Shown here: positions 35,544-43,995 of the stretch, piece after piece
Numbering within the stretch: position 1 is the stretch's first letter
Layout: every line of letters begins with the position of its first letter
NCBI GenBank assembly: GCA_002733605.1
Contig: NVWK01000004.1
Span: 1-64,000 of the forward strand
Reading direction: 5' to 3'
From: Robiginitomaculum sp.
Lineage (GTDB): Bacteria; Pseudomonadota; Alphaproteobacteria; Caulobacterales; Maricaulaceae
DNA length: 64,000 nt
Made by a program: the position numbers and the translations under genes
The notes under the pieces: model-generated
Databases searched by the model: none
Told to the model about the DNA's origin: nothing
What the model saw: the letters and a program-made list of their open reading frames with translations, nothing else

Positions 35544-36392
35544 CTATTTAAGCTGGCAAATATCAAGGACATGCAAATCCGTATAGTCGAGATTTTCTCC
35601 GCCCATCGCCCAGATGAACGAATAATTGGATGTGCCAGAACCCATATGGATTGACCAAGGCGGCGAGATCACCGCTTCGTCATTTTCCATAACAAGGTGG
35701 CGGATTTTATCTTTTTCACCCATAAAATGGAACACGCGTTCGTCTTCTTCCAACCCGTAATAGAAGTAAATTTCAGAGCGGCGATCATGCAAATGCGGCG
35801 GCATAGTGTTCCAGACACTGCCTTCGCTGAGGATGGTCAGGCCCAAAAGAAGCTGACAAGATTTACAGGTTTCGGGGACAATATATTGGTAAATCACCCG
35901 CTCATTGGACTCGGCCAAAGAGCCGCGCTCTAACGGCACGGCTTGGTCGATAGAGATTTTCACCACTTCATAGCGGGTGTGCGCAGGTGTCGAGATCAAA
36001 TAATATTTAGCCGGATTTTTTGGATCAGCGGAGCTGAATTCTACGGAGCTGGAGCCCATTGGCACATACAGGCCATCGCGTGGGGCCATGTCATAATCCT
36101 GACCGTCAACACTGACCGTGCCAGCGCCAGAGCCGACATTGACAATCCCGATCTCGCGACGCTCCAAAAACGGTTTTCCTTTGGCGGACGCAGGTTCTGA
36201 CTGCGCGGGAAGTGCGACCGTCTTGTTCACAGGTGCGGCCCCACCGATTACCATGCGCTCATTATGAGTATAATTGAGCGCCACCGCGTCAGCGGCAAAC
36301 AGGCCTGAAACAGCATATAAATCTCTTAGGCGTTCGTTGCTGATCCCGTCCATCATATCGGGGTGGGTTGCATGATAAGTTTTTTGGAACAT
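35544..36392 (-). CDS. kduI: 5-dehydro-4-deoxy-D-glucuronate isomerase
   Basis: 282 aa cupin-type isomerase. Metal-binding [15 protein letters not shown] (two His and Glu) and a distal His in SIHMGSG. AGGAGAG precedes the ATG. Converts the 4-deoxy-5-ketouronate produced by pectate lyase to the substrate of KduD. It is the first gene of kduI-kduD-kdgK-carboxylesterase; operator GGTAACCGGTGTCA lies 40-53 bp upstream. Confidence 0.95.
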   Translation of the reverse strand: MFQKTYHATHPDMMDGISNERLRDLYAVSGLFAADAVALNYTHNERMVIGGAAPVNKTVALPAQSEPASAKGKPFLERREIGIVNVGSGAGTVSVDGQDYDMAPRDGLYVPMGSSSVEFSSADPKNPAKYYLISTPAHTRYEVVKISIDQAVPLERGSLAESNERVIYQYIVPETCKSCQLLLGLTILSEGSVWNTMPPHLHDRRSEIYFYYGLEEDERVFHFMGEKDKIRHLVMENDEAVISPPWSIHMGSGTSNYSFIWAMGGENLDYTDLHVLDICQLK

Positions 36393-36431
36393 GTGGGCTC
36401 TCCTGCTTTCCGTTTTACTTTATTGTATTTT

Positions 36432-36445
36432 GGTAACCGGTGTCA
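36432..36445. promoter_or_regulatory. LacI operator candidate upstream of kduI (GGTAACCGGTGTCA)
   Basis: Same 14-mer as the uxaA site, 40 bp before the kduI start. Confidence 0.65.
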
Positions 36446-36515
36446 TAACATTATATATCCACACTGGCAACCTGTTCTACGAGACTTATTCCCATATTTT
36501 TAGGCGTTTTTGAAA

Positions 36516-37652
36516 TTATTTTTTCGAGATGCGTGCGGTTGATCCACGTACGATTAATTCAGGTTCGAACGAAATGATTTCGCCGTCTTTAAAGTTTTCG
36601 GGGCGATCTTCATCATGCGGGTTCAACAGCAGACTCGCCGCCGCCCGGCCCATATCACGGATAGGCAAACGCACGGTTGTCATTGGCGGCCAAACCCGCG
36701 AGGCCACTGGCGTGTCATCAAATCCGACGATGGTAATATCTTTCGGCACCTGCATGCCGACTTGGCGGGCGGCCTGATAGACCCCGACGGCCATTTCGTC
36801 ATTGCCGGCAAAAACGGCGGTTGGCGGGGATTTCATAGCAAATAATTTTTGGGCGCACTCATAGCCGGAATCAAAGGTATATGCGCCCTCCAACGTCAAG
36901 GATTTTGCAAGTTTCAGGCCGCAAATTTCCAGCCCGTGTTCGAACCCGTGACGCCTTTGGTGGGCAGAGCGGAATGTGTTGGGGCCGTGAATATGGGCAA
37001 TACGCTCATGGCCCAAAGAGGCAATGTGCTGGGCGGCCTGGGCGGCGCCTTTGAAATCATGGGTGCGCACCATTTTTGTAGGTTTATCCAGCTCTACCGA
37101 GGCAATGCGCACATAGTCACATTTCATTTCGCGCAACATATTCGCAAGGTCTTCATCCTCGGAAACGGACGGGGTGAGAATAACCCCGTAAGGCTTTTGC
37201 AAAGTAATAAAGGTTTCAATTTTTTCGTAAAAATCATAGTCGGTGCGATCACATGGGCGTAAAACCAGCTGGTAGCTGGTGTCGCTTAACACATCCAGAA
37301 TACCCCGTTGCATATTGACGATATATTGCGGGCTGGGATTATCATAAATCATGCCGACAAGATAGGACCGGCGCAGGGCCAAGGCACGGGCTTGCGGGTC
37401 AGGGGTAAACCCGTGCTCAAGGATAATCGCTTTGACTTTTTTGCGGGTTTCTTCGCGCACCTGAGGCGAATTATTGATAACCCGCGAAACAGTTTTCTTG
37501 GAGACCCCCGACAAGCGGGCAATATCGTTGATGGTCACCTTGGCACGGCCCAAACCTACCGCGCCCGGTTTCCGTTTACTGTTTTCCGGTTGCGGCCCCT
37601 TTGCCAAACTGACACTCCACTCTTGTGTATTCCTCGCTTGCTTTTCACCCAT
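36516..37652 (-). CDS. LacI-family regulator of the pectin/galacturonate genes
   Basis: 378 aa. An extension of about 38 residues precedes the LacI HTH (VTINDIARLSGVSKKTVSRV); a downstream start is possible because the ribosome binding site is weak. The periplasmic-binding-like ligand domain follows (about 95-370; AVFAGNDEMAVG, IVGFDDTPVAS). It sits between kduI and the pectate lyase. GGATACCGGTATCG at 37690-37703 lies 38 bp before its start, and related palindromes precede uxaA, kduI, the lyase/hydratase pair and the TonB receptor. It probably represses all of them and itself; KDG or a precursor is the likely inducer. Confidence 0.9.
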   Translation of the reverse strand: MGEKQARNTQEWSVSLAKGPQPENSKRKPGAVGLGRAKVTINDIARLSGVSKKTVSRVINNSPQVREETRKKVKAIILEHGFTPDPQARALALRRSYLVGMIYDNPSPQYIVNMQRGILDVLSDTSYQLVLRPCDRTDYDFYEKIETFITLQKPYGVILTPSVSEDEDLANMLREMKCDYVRIASVELDKPTKMVRTHDFKGAAQAAQHIASLGHERIAHIHGPNTFRSAHQRRHGFEHGLEICGLKLAKSLTLEGAYTFDSGYECAQKLFAMKSPPTAVFAGNDEMAVGVYQAARQVGMQVPKDITIVGFDDTPVASRVWPPMTTVRLPIRDMGRAAASLLLNPHDEDRPENFKDGEIISFEPELIVRGSTARISKK

Positions 37653-37689
37653 TCCCGTCGTGATTGCAAGCCTTCTTACACATAGGGAA

Positions 37690-37703
37690 GGATACCGGTA
37701 TCG
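37690..37703. promoter_or_regulatory. LacI operator candidate at its own gene (GGATACCGGTATCG)
   Basis: The central GATACCGGTATC (37691-37702) is a perfect palindrome, 38 bp upstream of the lacI-type start and right after the pectate lyase stop. Suggests autoregulation. Confidence 0.6.
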
Positions 37704-37709
37704 GAGGCG

Positions 37710-39119
37710 TTATGTGCCCTGGGATTGCCGCGAAGAATCCAGTGCGTCTTGTGTTTTTGGCTCCATAGTGTCCAGATTCCACGCATCCGGGTCAAAAGGC
37801 TTGTGGGTTTCGCGCATCACCGGATAGCCGCCAACGTCTTCCTGACTGTCAATGATCCAACCGCGTCCTTCCGCCGTATCGGCCAAAACCCGTACATCGT
37901 TCTTGTCACGATCCCAAGGGCGGGCGCCTGCATTTTTCAAAACATGGCGCTCAACAACATGGGACGGATAAAGTTTGAGGCCGTCGGGTAATGCCTGACT
38001 TTGGGTGTTGGTCGTGATTGTACGCGCAACGCCTGTGGTGTAGCGGGCCAGTTTTGGCAAATCATTGCCGAATTTATCGACCGCAATATTATCTGATTCG
38101 TACAAATTCAAATCGCCCTCACCGCCGACAAGTACCAATGGCAGGTTTTCGGCTGTATCAAGTCCACCGCGCAATACATTGCCGATTACGCTCATATACC
38201 CATCGGCAAATGGCGTGTCTCCCCATTCAAGACCCTGGAGATTATAATGGATGGCCCGTTCGCCCGGATTATAAATCAAATTGTTGACGATCGCGCCGTG
38301 CACCCCCCCCTTAAACAGCGGACTGCGCTCTTCATTATGGGCATATAGATTGGCATAGATCAGGATGTTTGTGACATTATCATGGATGAGCGAGCCTTTT
38401 GAATGCTCGATTTTTGGATGCGTGGAAAGGGCCAAGCCTTCGGAAATAATATTATTGGAAAATACGATATCGTGAGACGTACCGGCCTGCCAGTCTTCGA
38501 GGGTCGTGCCGGTAAATCTTGGGCCGGAGGCAGATAGATTTTCGTCCGTGGCCCAGCTGAGAGAGCAATGATCCACCGCTATAAATGAAGCGCTTCGGGT
38601 TGAGATGGCGTCTTCGCCCCACCCCGAGGCAGGCGCTTCTCCCACATCGCCGGGACGAATACGTAAATGCTGAACAATGACCTGATTGGCCCGAATATCA
38701 AACCCGCCGCGAATAATGGTAATGCCCGGCGAAGGGGCCGTTTGTCCGGCGATGGTGATATTGGGTTCGCTAATGCTGAGGGTTGCCTTGCCCAGATCAA
38801 TCACGCCGCCAACCTCGAACACAATCGTGCGCGGGCCCTTTGTGTCGATGGCTTCACGTAAGGACCCGGGGCCATCTGCGTTTAAATTTGTCACCCGCAG
38901 GATTTGACCGCCTGCGCCGCCTTTGATGGAACCTTGCCAAATAGAATTGCCAAAATAGACTGTGTCGAGGCTTTGCGCTTCAGAGTTCGAGGTCGCAGCG
39001 CTTGCTACTGATTCATTTCCTCCCGCTTCTGGCGCCTGACATCCGCTCATATAAAGGAGAGATACGCCCGTAAGGAGTGCAAGGGACACCCGGGACTTCA
39101 AAAAAATAGCTGATGACAT
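37710..39119 (-). CDS. Pectate lyase-like polysaccharide lyase, lipoprotein
   Basis: 469 aa from the ATG at 39119, with AAAGGAG 7 nt upstream. Lipobox YMSGC near residue 27. Right-handed beta-helix of the pectate lyase superfamily (about 65-330) with VTNLNADGPGSLREAI, QHLRIRPGD, DHCSLSWATDENLS and SPLFKGGVHGAIVNNLIYNP. It resembles PL1-type lyases that cut polygalacturonate by beta-elimination, giving the unsaturated uronates used by KduI/KduD. Anchored in the outer membrane, it would act beside the TonB receptor. The catalytic Arg and calcium ligands cannot be assigned with certainty. Confidence 0.88.
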   Translation of the reverse strand: MSSAIFLKSRVSLALLTGVSLLYMSGCQAPEAGGNESVASAATSNSEAQSLDTVYFGNSIWQGSIKGGAGGQILRVTNLNADGPGSLREAIDTKGPRTIVFEVGGVIDLGKATLSISEPNITIAGQTAPSPGITIIRGGFDIRANQVIVQHLRIRPGDVGEAPASGWGEDAISTRSASFIAVDHCSLSWATDENLSASGPRFTGTTLEDWQAGTSHDIVFSNNIISEGLALSTHPKIEHSKGSLIHDNVTNILIYANLYAHNEERSPLFKGGVHGAIVNNLIYNPGERAIHYNLQGLEWGDTPFADGYMSVIGNVLRGGLDTAENLPLVLVGGEGDLNLYESDNIAVDKFGNDLPKLARYTTGVARTITTNTQSQALPDGLKLYPSHVVERHVLKNAGARPWDRDKNDVRVLADTAEGRGWIIDSQEDVGGYPVMRETHKPFDPDAWNLDTMEPKTQDALDSSRQSQGT

Positions 39120-39186
39120 CAAATTTCTCCTTTAAAATGGCTTTTACCACAAAAAATTGTATTTCCGGTGATTTTTATTTTGAAAA

Positions 39187-39200
39187 TGACACCGGTTTCC
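39187..39200. promoter_or_regulatory. LacI operator candidate between lyase and hydratase genes (TGACACCGGTTTCC)
   Basis: Left half TGACACC and core ACCGGT match the other sites; right half differs. It lies 67 bp from the lyase start and 41 bp from the hydratase start, so it can serve both directions. Confidence 0.55.
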
Positions 39201-39241
39201 TCTATTGTTTATATATATTCTTTTCGCATAGGCAAGTATTT

Positions 39242-40066
39242 ATGAAACTCTCATCGTGGACAAAGACTGAAGACGAAACCCGGCACACAATTGCAGCTGC
39301 ATTTGTGAATGCCCGTCTGAACGGAGGATGTGTTTTAGAGTATCCTGCCAACATGCCGAGCGATCTTGATGAAGCCTATGCCATTCAGGACGACGCTATT
39401 AAATTATGGCCCCAAGAAATAGTCGGCTGGAAGGTGGGCGGCCTGTCCGAAATATATGCGGCACAATATGGTACCGACAGATTGACCGGGCCTGTGTTTA
39501 AACACATGTTCAAAGACATATCCGGGCAAAGCGATGCACCTTCGGTTGAAATGAAGGTTTTAAGCGAAGGCTTTGCAGCGGTAGAGGCCGAAATCGTTAT
39601 TATTGTTGCGCAAGATGCGCCCGCAGATAAACAGGACTGGAGCCGTGAAGACGCTCAAAGCATGGTCGGTAGTTTTCACGCCGGTATTGAAATCGCGAGC
39701 AGCCCATTTGCAGGCATAAATGAGTTTGGCCCTCTGGTGACGATTTCCGATTTTGGGAATAATTATGGCCTTATCTTGGGACCAGAGATCGATGCAACAG
39801 CATCGGACTTTGGTGAGATGGGCTTGACGACGTATGTGGACGACGAGAAAGTCGGGACAGGGTCTCCTGCTAATTTATCAGGTGGGCCGCTTGAATCGTT
39901 TCGTAAATTACTGGAAATTTCCAGTAAGCGCGGATTGCCGCTTAAAAAAGGCATGGCGGTGACTACGGGTGCCCTCACAGGCATTCATCCGGTGAAAGCC
40001 GGGCAATCTTCACGCATTGAATTTGGTGAAGGCATAATTTTGCAATGCCATTTCGTAAAGGCATAA
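39242..40066 (+). CDS. 2-keto-4-pentenoate hydratase/MhpD-like (FAH-fold) enzyme
   Basis: 274 aa from the ATG at 39242; a longer frame back to 39113 crosses the operator and is unlikely. Fumarylacetoacetate-hydrolase fold with IVGWKVGG, EAEIVIIVAQD (metal-binding Glu pair) and FHAGIEIASSPF. Family members hydrate or decarboxylate 2-keto acids in aromatic meta-cleavage, which is not expected here. Its operator and position facing the pectate lyase suggest a role in uronate breakdown instead, possibly on a keto-deoxy acid. Function is open. Confidence 0.8.
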   Translation: MKLSSWTKTEDETRHTIAAAFVNARLNGGCVLEYPANMPSDLDEAYAIQDDAIKLWPQEIVGWKVGGLSEIYAAQYGTDRLTGPVFKHMFKDISGQSDAPSVEMKVLSEGFAAVEAEIVIIVAQDAPADKQDWSREDAQSMVGSFHAGIEIASSPFAGINEFGPLVTISDFGNNYGLILGPEIDATASDFGEMGLTTYVDDEKVGTGSPANLSGGPLESFRKLLEISSKRGLPLKKGMAVTTGALTGIHPVKAGQSSRIEFGEGIILQCHFVKA

Positions 40067-40098
40067 TTAGAAAACATTAAATATAGATAGGGAGTCTT

Positions 40099-40620
40099 AT
40101 GATGAAAATGTTAAGTAAAAAACTGATCCTGGTTTCAGTGTTGGCGCTCAGTACGGGCTGTGCATCCACAACAATTACCAACCCCGGAGAACAGAAGGAC
40201 AGTCTGTCTATTGCAGATTTGCCTAGCGATGTTTTGGCACTTGCCAAACGCGCACGGCCTGATTTGAAGTTTGAATCGGCGGATATGGATATCCGTAACG
40301 GTATCCAGTATTATGATGTTGAAGGTACAAATGCCCAAGGCGAAGAGATCGAGTTGGACATTATGCAAGACGGGCAATCTTGGAAAATTATTGAAATCCA
40401 GAGAGACCTCGAATTTGCTGAGGTTCCAGAAAATGTGAAAGCCGTATATGATGCACATGTATCTGCAAAACCCGCACGCATCATTGAAAGTGATCAGGAT
40501 AACGGAATGATTGTTTATGAATTTTATGTGTTGAATGCAAAAGCGACCAAGCAGGAAAAACATGAGATTATGCTTGAAGATGGTCAGGCCAAATATCTTG
40601 ATGAAGAATGGAAGCATTAA
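40099..40620 (+). CDS. PepSY-like lipoprotein, unknown function
   Basis: 173 aa; ATG at 40099 or 40102 after GGGAG, the second having better spacing. Lipobox LSTGC near residue 21. The body has two related blocks (DLKFESADMDIRNGIQYYDV, then PARIIESDQDNGMIVYEFYV) of the PepSY-like beta-strand type. It follows the hydratase gene by 32 bp in the same direction and ends at a strong terminator, so it is probably the second gene of that operon. A periplasmic or outer-membrane inhibitor or binding role is possible but unproven. Confidence 0.7.
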   Translation: MMKMLSKKLILVSVLALSTGCASTTITNPGEQKDSLSIADLPSDVLALAKRARPDLKFESADMDIRNGIQYYDVEGTNAQGEEIELDIMQDGQSWKIIEIQRDLEFAEVPENVKAVYDAHVSAKPARIIESDQDNGMIVYEFYVLNAKATKQEKHEIMLEDGQAKYLDEEWKH

Positions 40621-40654
40621 TTTAGTCAGGACACCACACACAGTTCAAATATAA

Positions 40655-40684
40655 AAAGGGCCGGCAAATGCCGGCCCTTTTTTT
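40655..40684 (+). terminator. Strong intrinsic terminator after the PepSY-like gene
   Basis: AAAGGGCCGGC-AAAT-GCCGGCCCTTT, an 11-bp perfect stem, followed by T-run. It can stop transcription from both sides. Confidence 0.92.
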
Positions 40685-40720
40685 GTGTTCTCGTGTCGCC
40701 TCGTTACCTAACGGCAAGGC

Positions 40721-40751
40721 AAAAAAACTGGAGAGCCTTTCGACCCTCCAG
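40721..40751 (-). terminator. Terminator after the 912-aa TonB receptor
   Basis: On the minus strand CTGGAG...CTCCAG (40728-40733 with 40746-40751) followed by seven T (40721-40727), about 60 nt past the receptor stop. Confidence 0.75.
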
Positions 40752-40813
40752 TGTATCTCACATATTCCGGTTTCCTAGAAGATGGCGGGGAAGCCAAAAC
40801 CGGTATCGTGATA

Positions 40814-43552
40814 TTAGAATTTATACTTTGCACCCACCAAGAAGTTACGACCCGTATGATGATACAATGTAGGTAATAGCAACTGATCGAATGTTTGATG
40901 CTCATGCTCATCCGTCAAATTCACGGCCTCGAACGTAAAGGTCAAAGCGTCCGTATATTGATACGAAGCTGCGAAATCGAGGTTGAACGATGAAGCTACA
41001 CCGCGCTCTTCACGACCATCGCTGGTGCGTGCATTGCGGGTAACATATGCATCTCTATATGCGCCAGAGAAACGAGCACTGAACTTGTCATTTTCATAAT
41101 ACAAGGTTGTATTGAATGAATTTGGTGAAAATCCAATGATGTCATCTGAACTTACATGGGTGAAGTTTCCTGTAAACCCGAACTGGTCAAATGGTGCAGG
41201 CAAGAAGGTAAACGGTTGCTGGTAGACAATTTCGAAACCACTTAACGAGGCATCATCCCCATTTATGCGCTGGTTAATTTCAACAAGTGGATCTTGTCCC
41301 AGTGCCAGAAGTTCTCCGAGCGGGCTGGTTACACCAGCGACACTTGTTGGAAAGCCAGAGGCACTAAATGTAGTTTCAATGGTTGCGGCTGCGGTCGAGA
41401 AAGATTCGATATCTTTATAGAACCAGGCAAATGCAAGCAAAGCTTCTTCTGCGAAATACCATTCCACTGACAAATCAAAGTTTGTTGCACGGAATGGATC
41501 CAGACCCGGATTACCAATGCTGATGTTAAATGGAGGGCCATTGAATGTATCAATAGAACCGCCCGGCGTTAGATTGCCCAAAGCAGGTCGCGCCATAACT
41601 TTCGCAAGACCTGTGCGGACAAGCAAGTTTTCACTTACGTCAAACACAAGATTTACAGCTGGCAAGAAGTCGTCATATGTCCGTTCAATGGAAACTGTGT
41701 TTCCAGACAATATGCCTGTTGCTACTGTTGTGGTTTCAACATAACGCGCACCGATATCACCATGAACAGGCAGAGAGCCAATGTTCAGGCTGAAATCTGC
41801 TTGCAAATATGCGCCAACGTCTTCTTCGTCCACACCGCGTGTGCTTTGTGCCCGAATAGTGCCCGGAATATTGAGAAGATCAATCATATCTACAGCGGCT
41901 TGCCAGTTGGCAGATATCCAACTTGTATCAATCCCTGTCGCATCAAGACCATCGCCAAAGCCGGTAAGGACTTCCGATATTGCTGCGGTGACCGGAATTG
42001 GTGCATTAAATCCAGGAAGATCTTCTACATCACCACCGGTACGAATTTCAGAGGTGTCAAACTCAAACTTTTTCCAGCTTACACCGCCTGAAATTGTTAA
42101 GTCGTCACTGCCTACCCACTTCAGATTAGCCTGCAATGTCGAGAACTTATTGTTCACATCTTGCGGACGATTGCGATATTGCGTGAATAGGAAGGAGCCC
42201 GGAGCCGTCACATCGAAATTGCCAAAACCGATCGATGGTGCGTTCGGATTATCAGTAAAGTCGTAAGAATAACCGGTTACAGGCACAGCCGCATCAAAGA
42301 AGATTGTCGCCTGAATTGGCACATCAAATTTTGATTCCGACGTACCGGCAAGTATATTACCAGTTAAGTTACTTGTAAATTCATGCTCGACATTTGCTGT
42401 AAACTGCGTGAACTTACTGGTTAGGAAATCCCGTCTGTGCTCACTACGTACAGGAATAATTCCGGTGGACGCGTCAGGTTGAACATTTGCAACAAGTCTG
42501 GATAGGACACCGTCACTATTGATCGTGGAATCTGTCACATCAAGATTATCGGTGTTTGAACGGATAAATACTTCAAGGAAGTTTTCATCGCGTACGCCGT
42601 CGAACTTGGAATAGAGACCATCAAGGGTCACGGTTGTCGAATCAGAAGGACGCATTTGCACCGAACCACTTAGGCCGAGACGTTTTTGTTGGTAATCAAG
42701 GCGACCATAGCGCGGAATACGTGCGTAATAAGAATTACGGACCGTCTCACAAGACGCTGGCAGAGGATTTGCCCCCACACATGCGTCCCCATTGACAGAA
42801 CGGAAAGTACCAAGATCATCGAACCGTACAGAAGAGAAACCTTCTTCACGAATATCGCGGTCACTATAAGATGCAGATAATAGGACGCCAAATGTCTGGT
42901 CTTCATTGGAATATGAAGCCAAGCCGGACAAACGTGGTGCAATGTCTTCTGATAAATCATTATACTGTGCTTGCGCAGAAGCAGCGCCTGAGAAACCTGC
43001 GTCATAATCAAATGGGTGTGCCGTAGATAACTCTACATTCGCGCCCAATGAACCCTCTTCAACAGAGGCTGATTGTGATTTACGTACTGTTAGACCATTA
43101 AACAAGTCTGCAGAAAAGGCGTTGAAGTCAAAAGCACGACTACGGTTTGATCCACCGGATGCATCAGAGCCGCCGCCTGTAGATATGGATTCCATACCGT
43201 TAATACGTACGCGGGTAAATGTACCGCCAAGACCACGAACTGTTAACCGGCGCCCTTCGCCAGCCGCCCGGTCAATTGTGACACCCGGAATGCGCTGGAG
43301 AGATTCTGCTAGGTTCAAATCTGGAAAGTCGGCAATATCTTCTGCGAGAATAGCATCAACGATGCCCGTGTCTCTACGCTTTACATCCAGAGCCCGCGCC
43401 AATGATTGGCGAAAACCTGTGACAATAATTTCGTCATCCGCAGCCTCTTGTGCTGAAGCCGTGCCAAATGCAGCAAGGCTCATGCCAATGGCCATGATGG
43501 ATACACCCAGTGTTGCTCTGGCGTGGATGGTTAAGTGATGGTGTTTTTTCAT
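40814..43552 (-). CDS. TonB-dependent receptor for pectic oligosaccharides (inferred)
   Basis: 912 aa. GGGGAG 8 nt before the ATG; signal peptide to about residue 35 (FGTASAQ). TonB-box-like DEIIVTGFR, plug about 50-190 (ADFPDLNLAESLQRIPGVTI, VRGLGGTFTRVRINGM), barrel to the terminal AKYKF. It is the same Caulobacter/Xanthomonas subtype as the 1030-aa receptor. Two operator copies lie 64-96 bp upstream, which puts it in the pectin regulon. It should take oligogalacturonides into the periplasm for the TRAP system and downstream enzymes. Confidence 0.93.
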   Translation of the reverse strand: MKKHHHLTIHARATLGVSIMAIGMSLAAFGTASAQEAADDEIIVTGFRQSLARALDVKRRDTGIVDAILAEDIADFPDLNLAESLQRIPGVTIDRAAGEGRRLTVRGLGGTFTRVRINGMESISTGGGSDASGGSNRSRAFDFNAFSADLFNGLTVRKSQSASVEEGSLGANVELSTAHPFDYDAGFSGAASAQAQYNDLSEDIAPRLSGLASYSNEDQTFGVLLSASYSDRDIREEGFSSVRFDDLGTFRSVNGDACVGANPLPASCETVRNSYYARIPRYGRLDYQQKRLGLSGSVQMRPSDSTTVTLDGLYSKFDGVRDENFLEVFIRSNTDNLDVTDSTINSDGVLSRLVANVQPDASTGIIPVRSEHRRDFLTSKFTQFTANVEHEFTSNLTGNILAGTSESKFDVPIQATIFFDAAVPVTGYSYDFTDNPNAPSIGFGNFDVTAPGSFLFTQYRNRPQDVNNKFSTLQANLKWVGSDDLTISGGVSWKKFEFDTSEIRTGGDVEDLPGFNAPIPVTAAISEVLTGFGDGLDATGIDTSWISANWQAAVDMIDLLNIPGTIRAQSTRGVDEEDVGAYLQADFSLNIGSLPVHGDIGARYVETTTVATGILSGNTVSIERTYDDFLPAVNLVFDVSENLLVRTGLAKVMARPALGNLTPGGSIDTFNGPPFNISIGNPGLDPFRATNFDLSVEWYFAEEALLAFAWFYKDIESFSTAAATIETTFSASGFPTSVAGVTSPLGELLALGQDPLVEINQRINGDDASLSGFEIVYQQPFTFLPAPFDQFGFTGNFTHVSSDDIIGFSPNSFNTTLYYENDKFSARFSGAYRDAYVTRNARTSDGREERGVASSFNLDFAASYQYTDALTFTFEAVNLTDEHEHQTFDQLLLPTLYHHTGRNFLVGAKYKF

Positions 43553-43615
43553 TCGATTTCTCCCCTTATTCGCGGTGCGTTATTGGCAATAAATTGATGC
43601 AATGCCGTGTTATTT

Positions 43616-43629
43616 TGACACCGGTGTCA
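43616..43629. promoter_or_regulatory. LacI operator candidate, perfect palindrome TGACACCGGTGTCA
   Basis: Best copy of the set, a perfect 14-bp palindrome, 64 bp upstream of the TonB receptor start. Centre 19 bp from the next copy. Confidence 0.75.
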
Positions 43630-43634
43630 TTTAT

Positions 43635-43648
43635 TGATACCGGTGTCA
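43635..43648. promoter_or_regulatory. LacI operator candidate TGATACCGGTGTCA (second copy)
   Basis: One base different from the copy at 43616. The two together form a tandem site in the TonB receptor promoter. Confidence 0.7.
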
Positions 43649-43728
43649 TTAACTGGTTTATACGCGGACTCTGGACGCTTAGCAAGTCAGAAAACGAATA
43701 TTGAAGGCGATTTTCTTGGTTTTTTCGG

Positions 43729-43744
43729 ATGTGAGCGCTCACAT
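43729..43744. promoter_or_regulatory. 16-bp perfect palindrome ATGTGAGCGCTCACAT
   Basis: The core TGTGAGCGCTCACA equals the ideal symmetric lac operator core. Spacing between TGTGA and TCACA is 4, not the 6 of a CRP site. It lies about 177 bp upstream of the TonB receptor start and no lac-type gene is near. Confidence 0.5.
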
Positions 43745-43784
43745 TTCGCGCTCGAATCTGCTAAATTCCTCGCAAGTGTGTATC

Positions 43785-43803
43785 TTACGTGAAAATTACG
43801 TGA
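43785..43803. repeat. Direct repeat TTACGTGA, 11-bp period
   Basis: TTACGTGA at 43785-43792 and 43796-43803, one helical turn apart, as in tandem response-regulator half-sites. Target unknown. Confidence 0.4.
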
Positions 43804-43879
43804 CATGATAAATTATATGGAAAACCCCGAAATTCGAGGACATAACTTCATCAATATGCCCACATTCCGGTTGAGCACG

Positions 43880-43985
43880 CAGCCCCCGTCTTTTGACGGG
43901 GCTGAAGGATATCTTCTTAACAAACATTTGTGGCTACAATAGGATGTCCCTAAAGTAGCCACAATGCGCCCCTACTATAATAGTA
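43880..43985. other. Three successive hairpins after the porin gene
   Basis: Hairpin 1: CAGCCCCCGTC (43880-43890), TTTT, GACGGGGCTG (43895-43904), one bulge. Hairpin 2: TTGTGGCTAC (43928-43937) and GTAGCCACAA (43955-43964), perfect. Hairpin 3: TACTATAATAGTA (43973-43985). Could be the porin 3' end, or a small structured RNA; no clear terminator T-run. Confidence 0.4.
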
Positions 43986-43995
43986 TAGGACGGCG

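Noticed and set aside
39113..39241. Upstream extension of the hydratase gene to 39113
   Set aside because: It would cross the lyase promoter and operator; Met at 39242 starts the family fold.
42268..42282. Other ACCGGT hexamers, e.g. in receptor, porin and SDR coding sequence
   Set aside because: They lack the extended TGACACC/GGTGTCA arms and lie inside genes.
43729..43744. Reading TGTGAGCGCTCACA as a CRP site
   Set aside because: CRP needs six bases between TGTGA and TCACA; here there are four, as in LacI operators.
43805..43942. 45-codon frame starting MINYMENPEIRG
   Set aside because: No ribosome binding site and it overlaps two strong hairpins; listed as structure instead.
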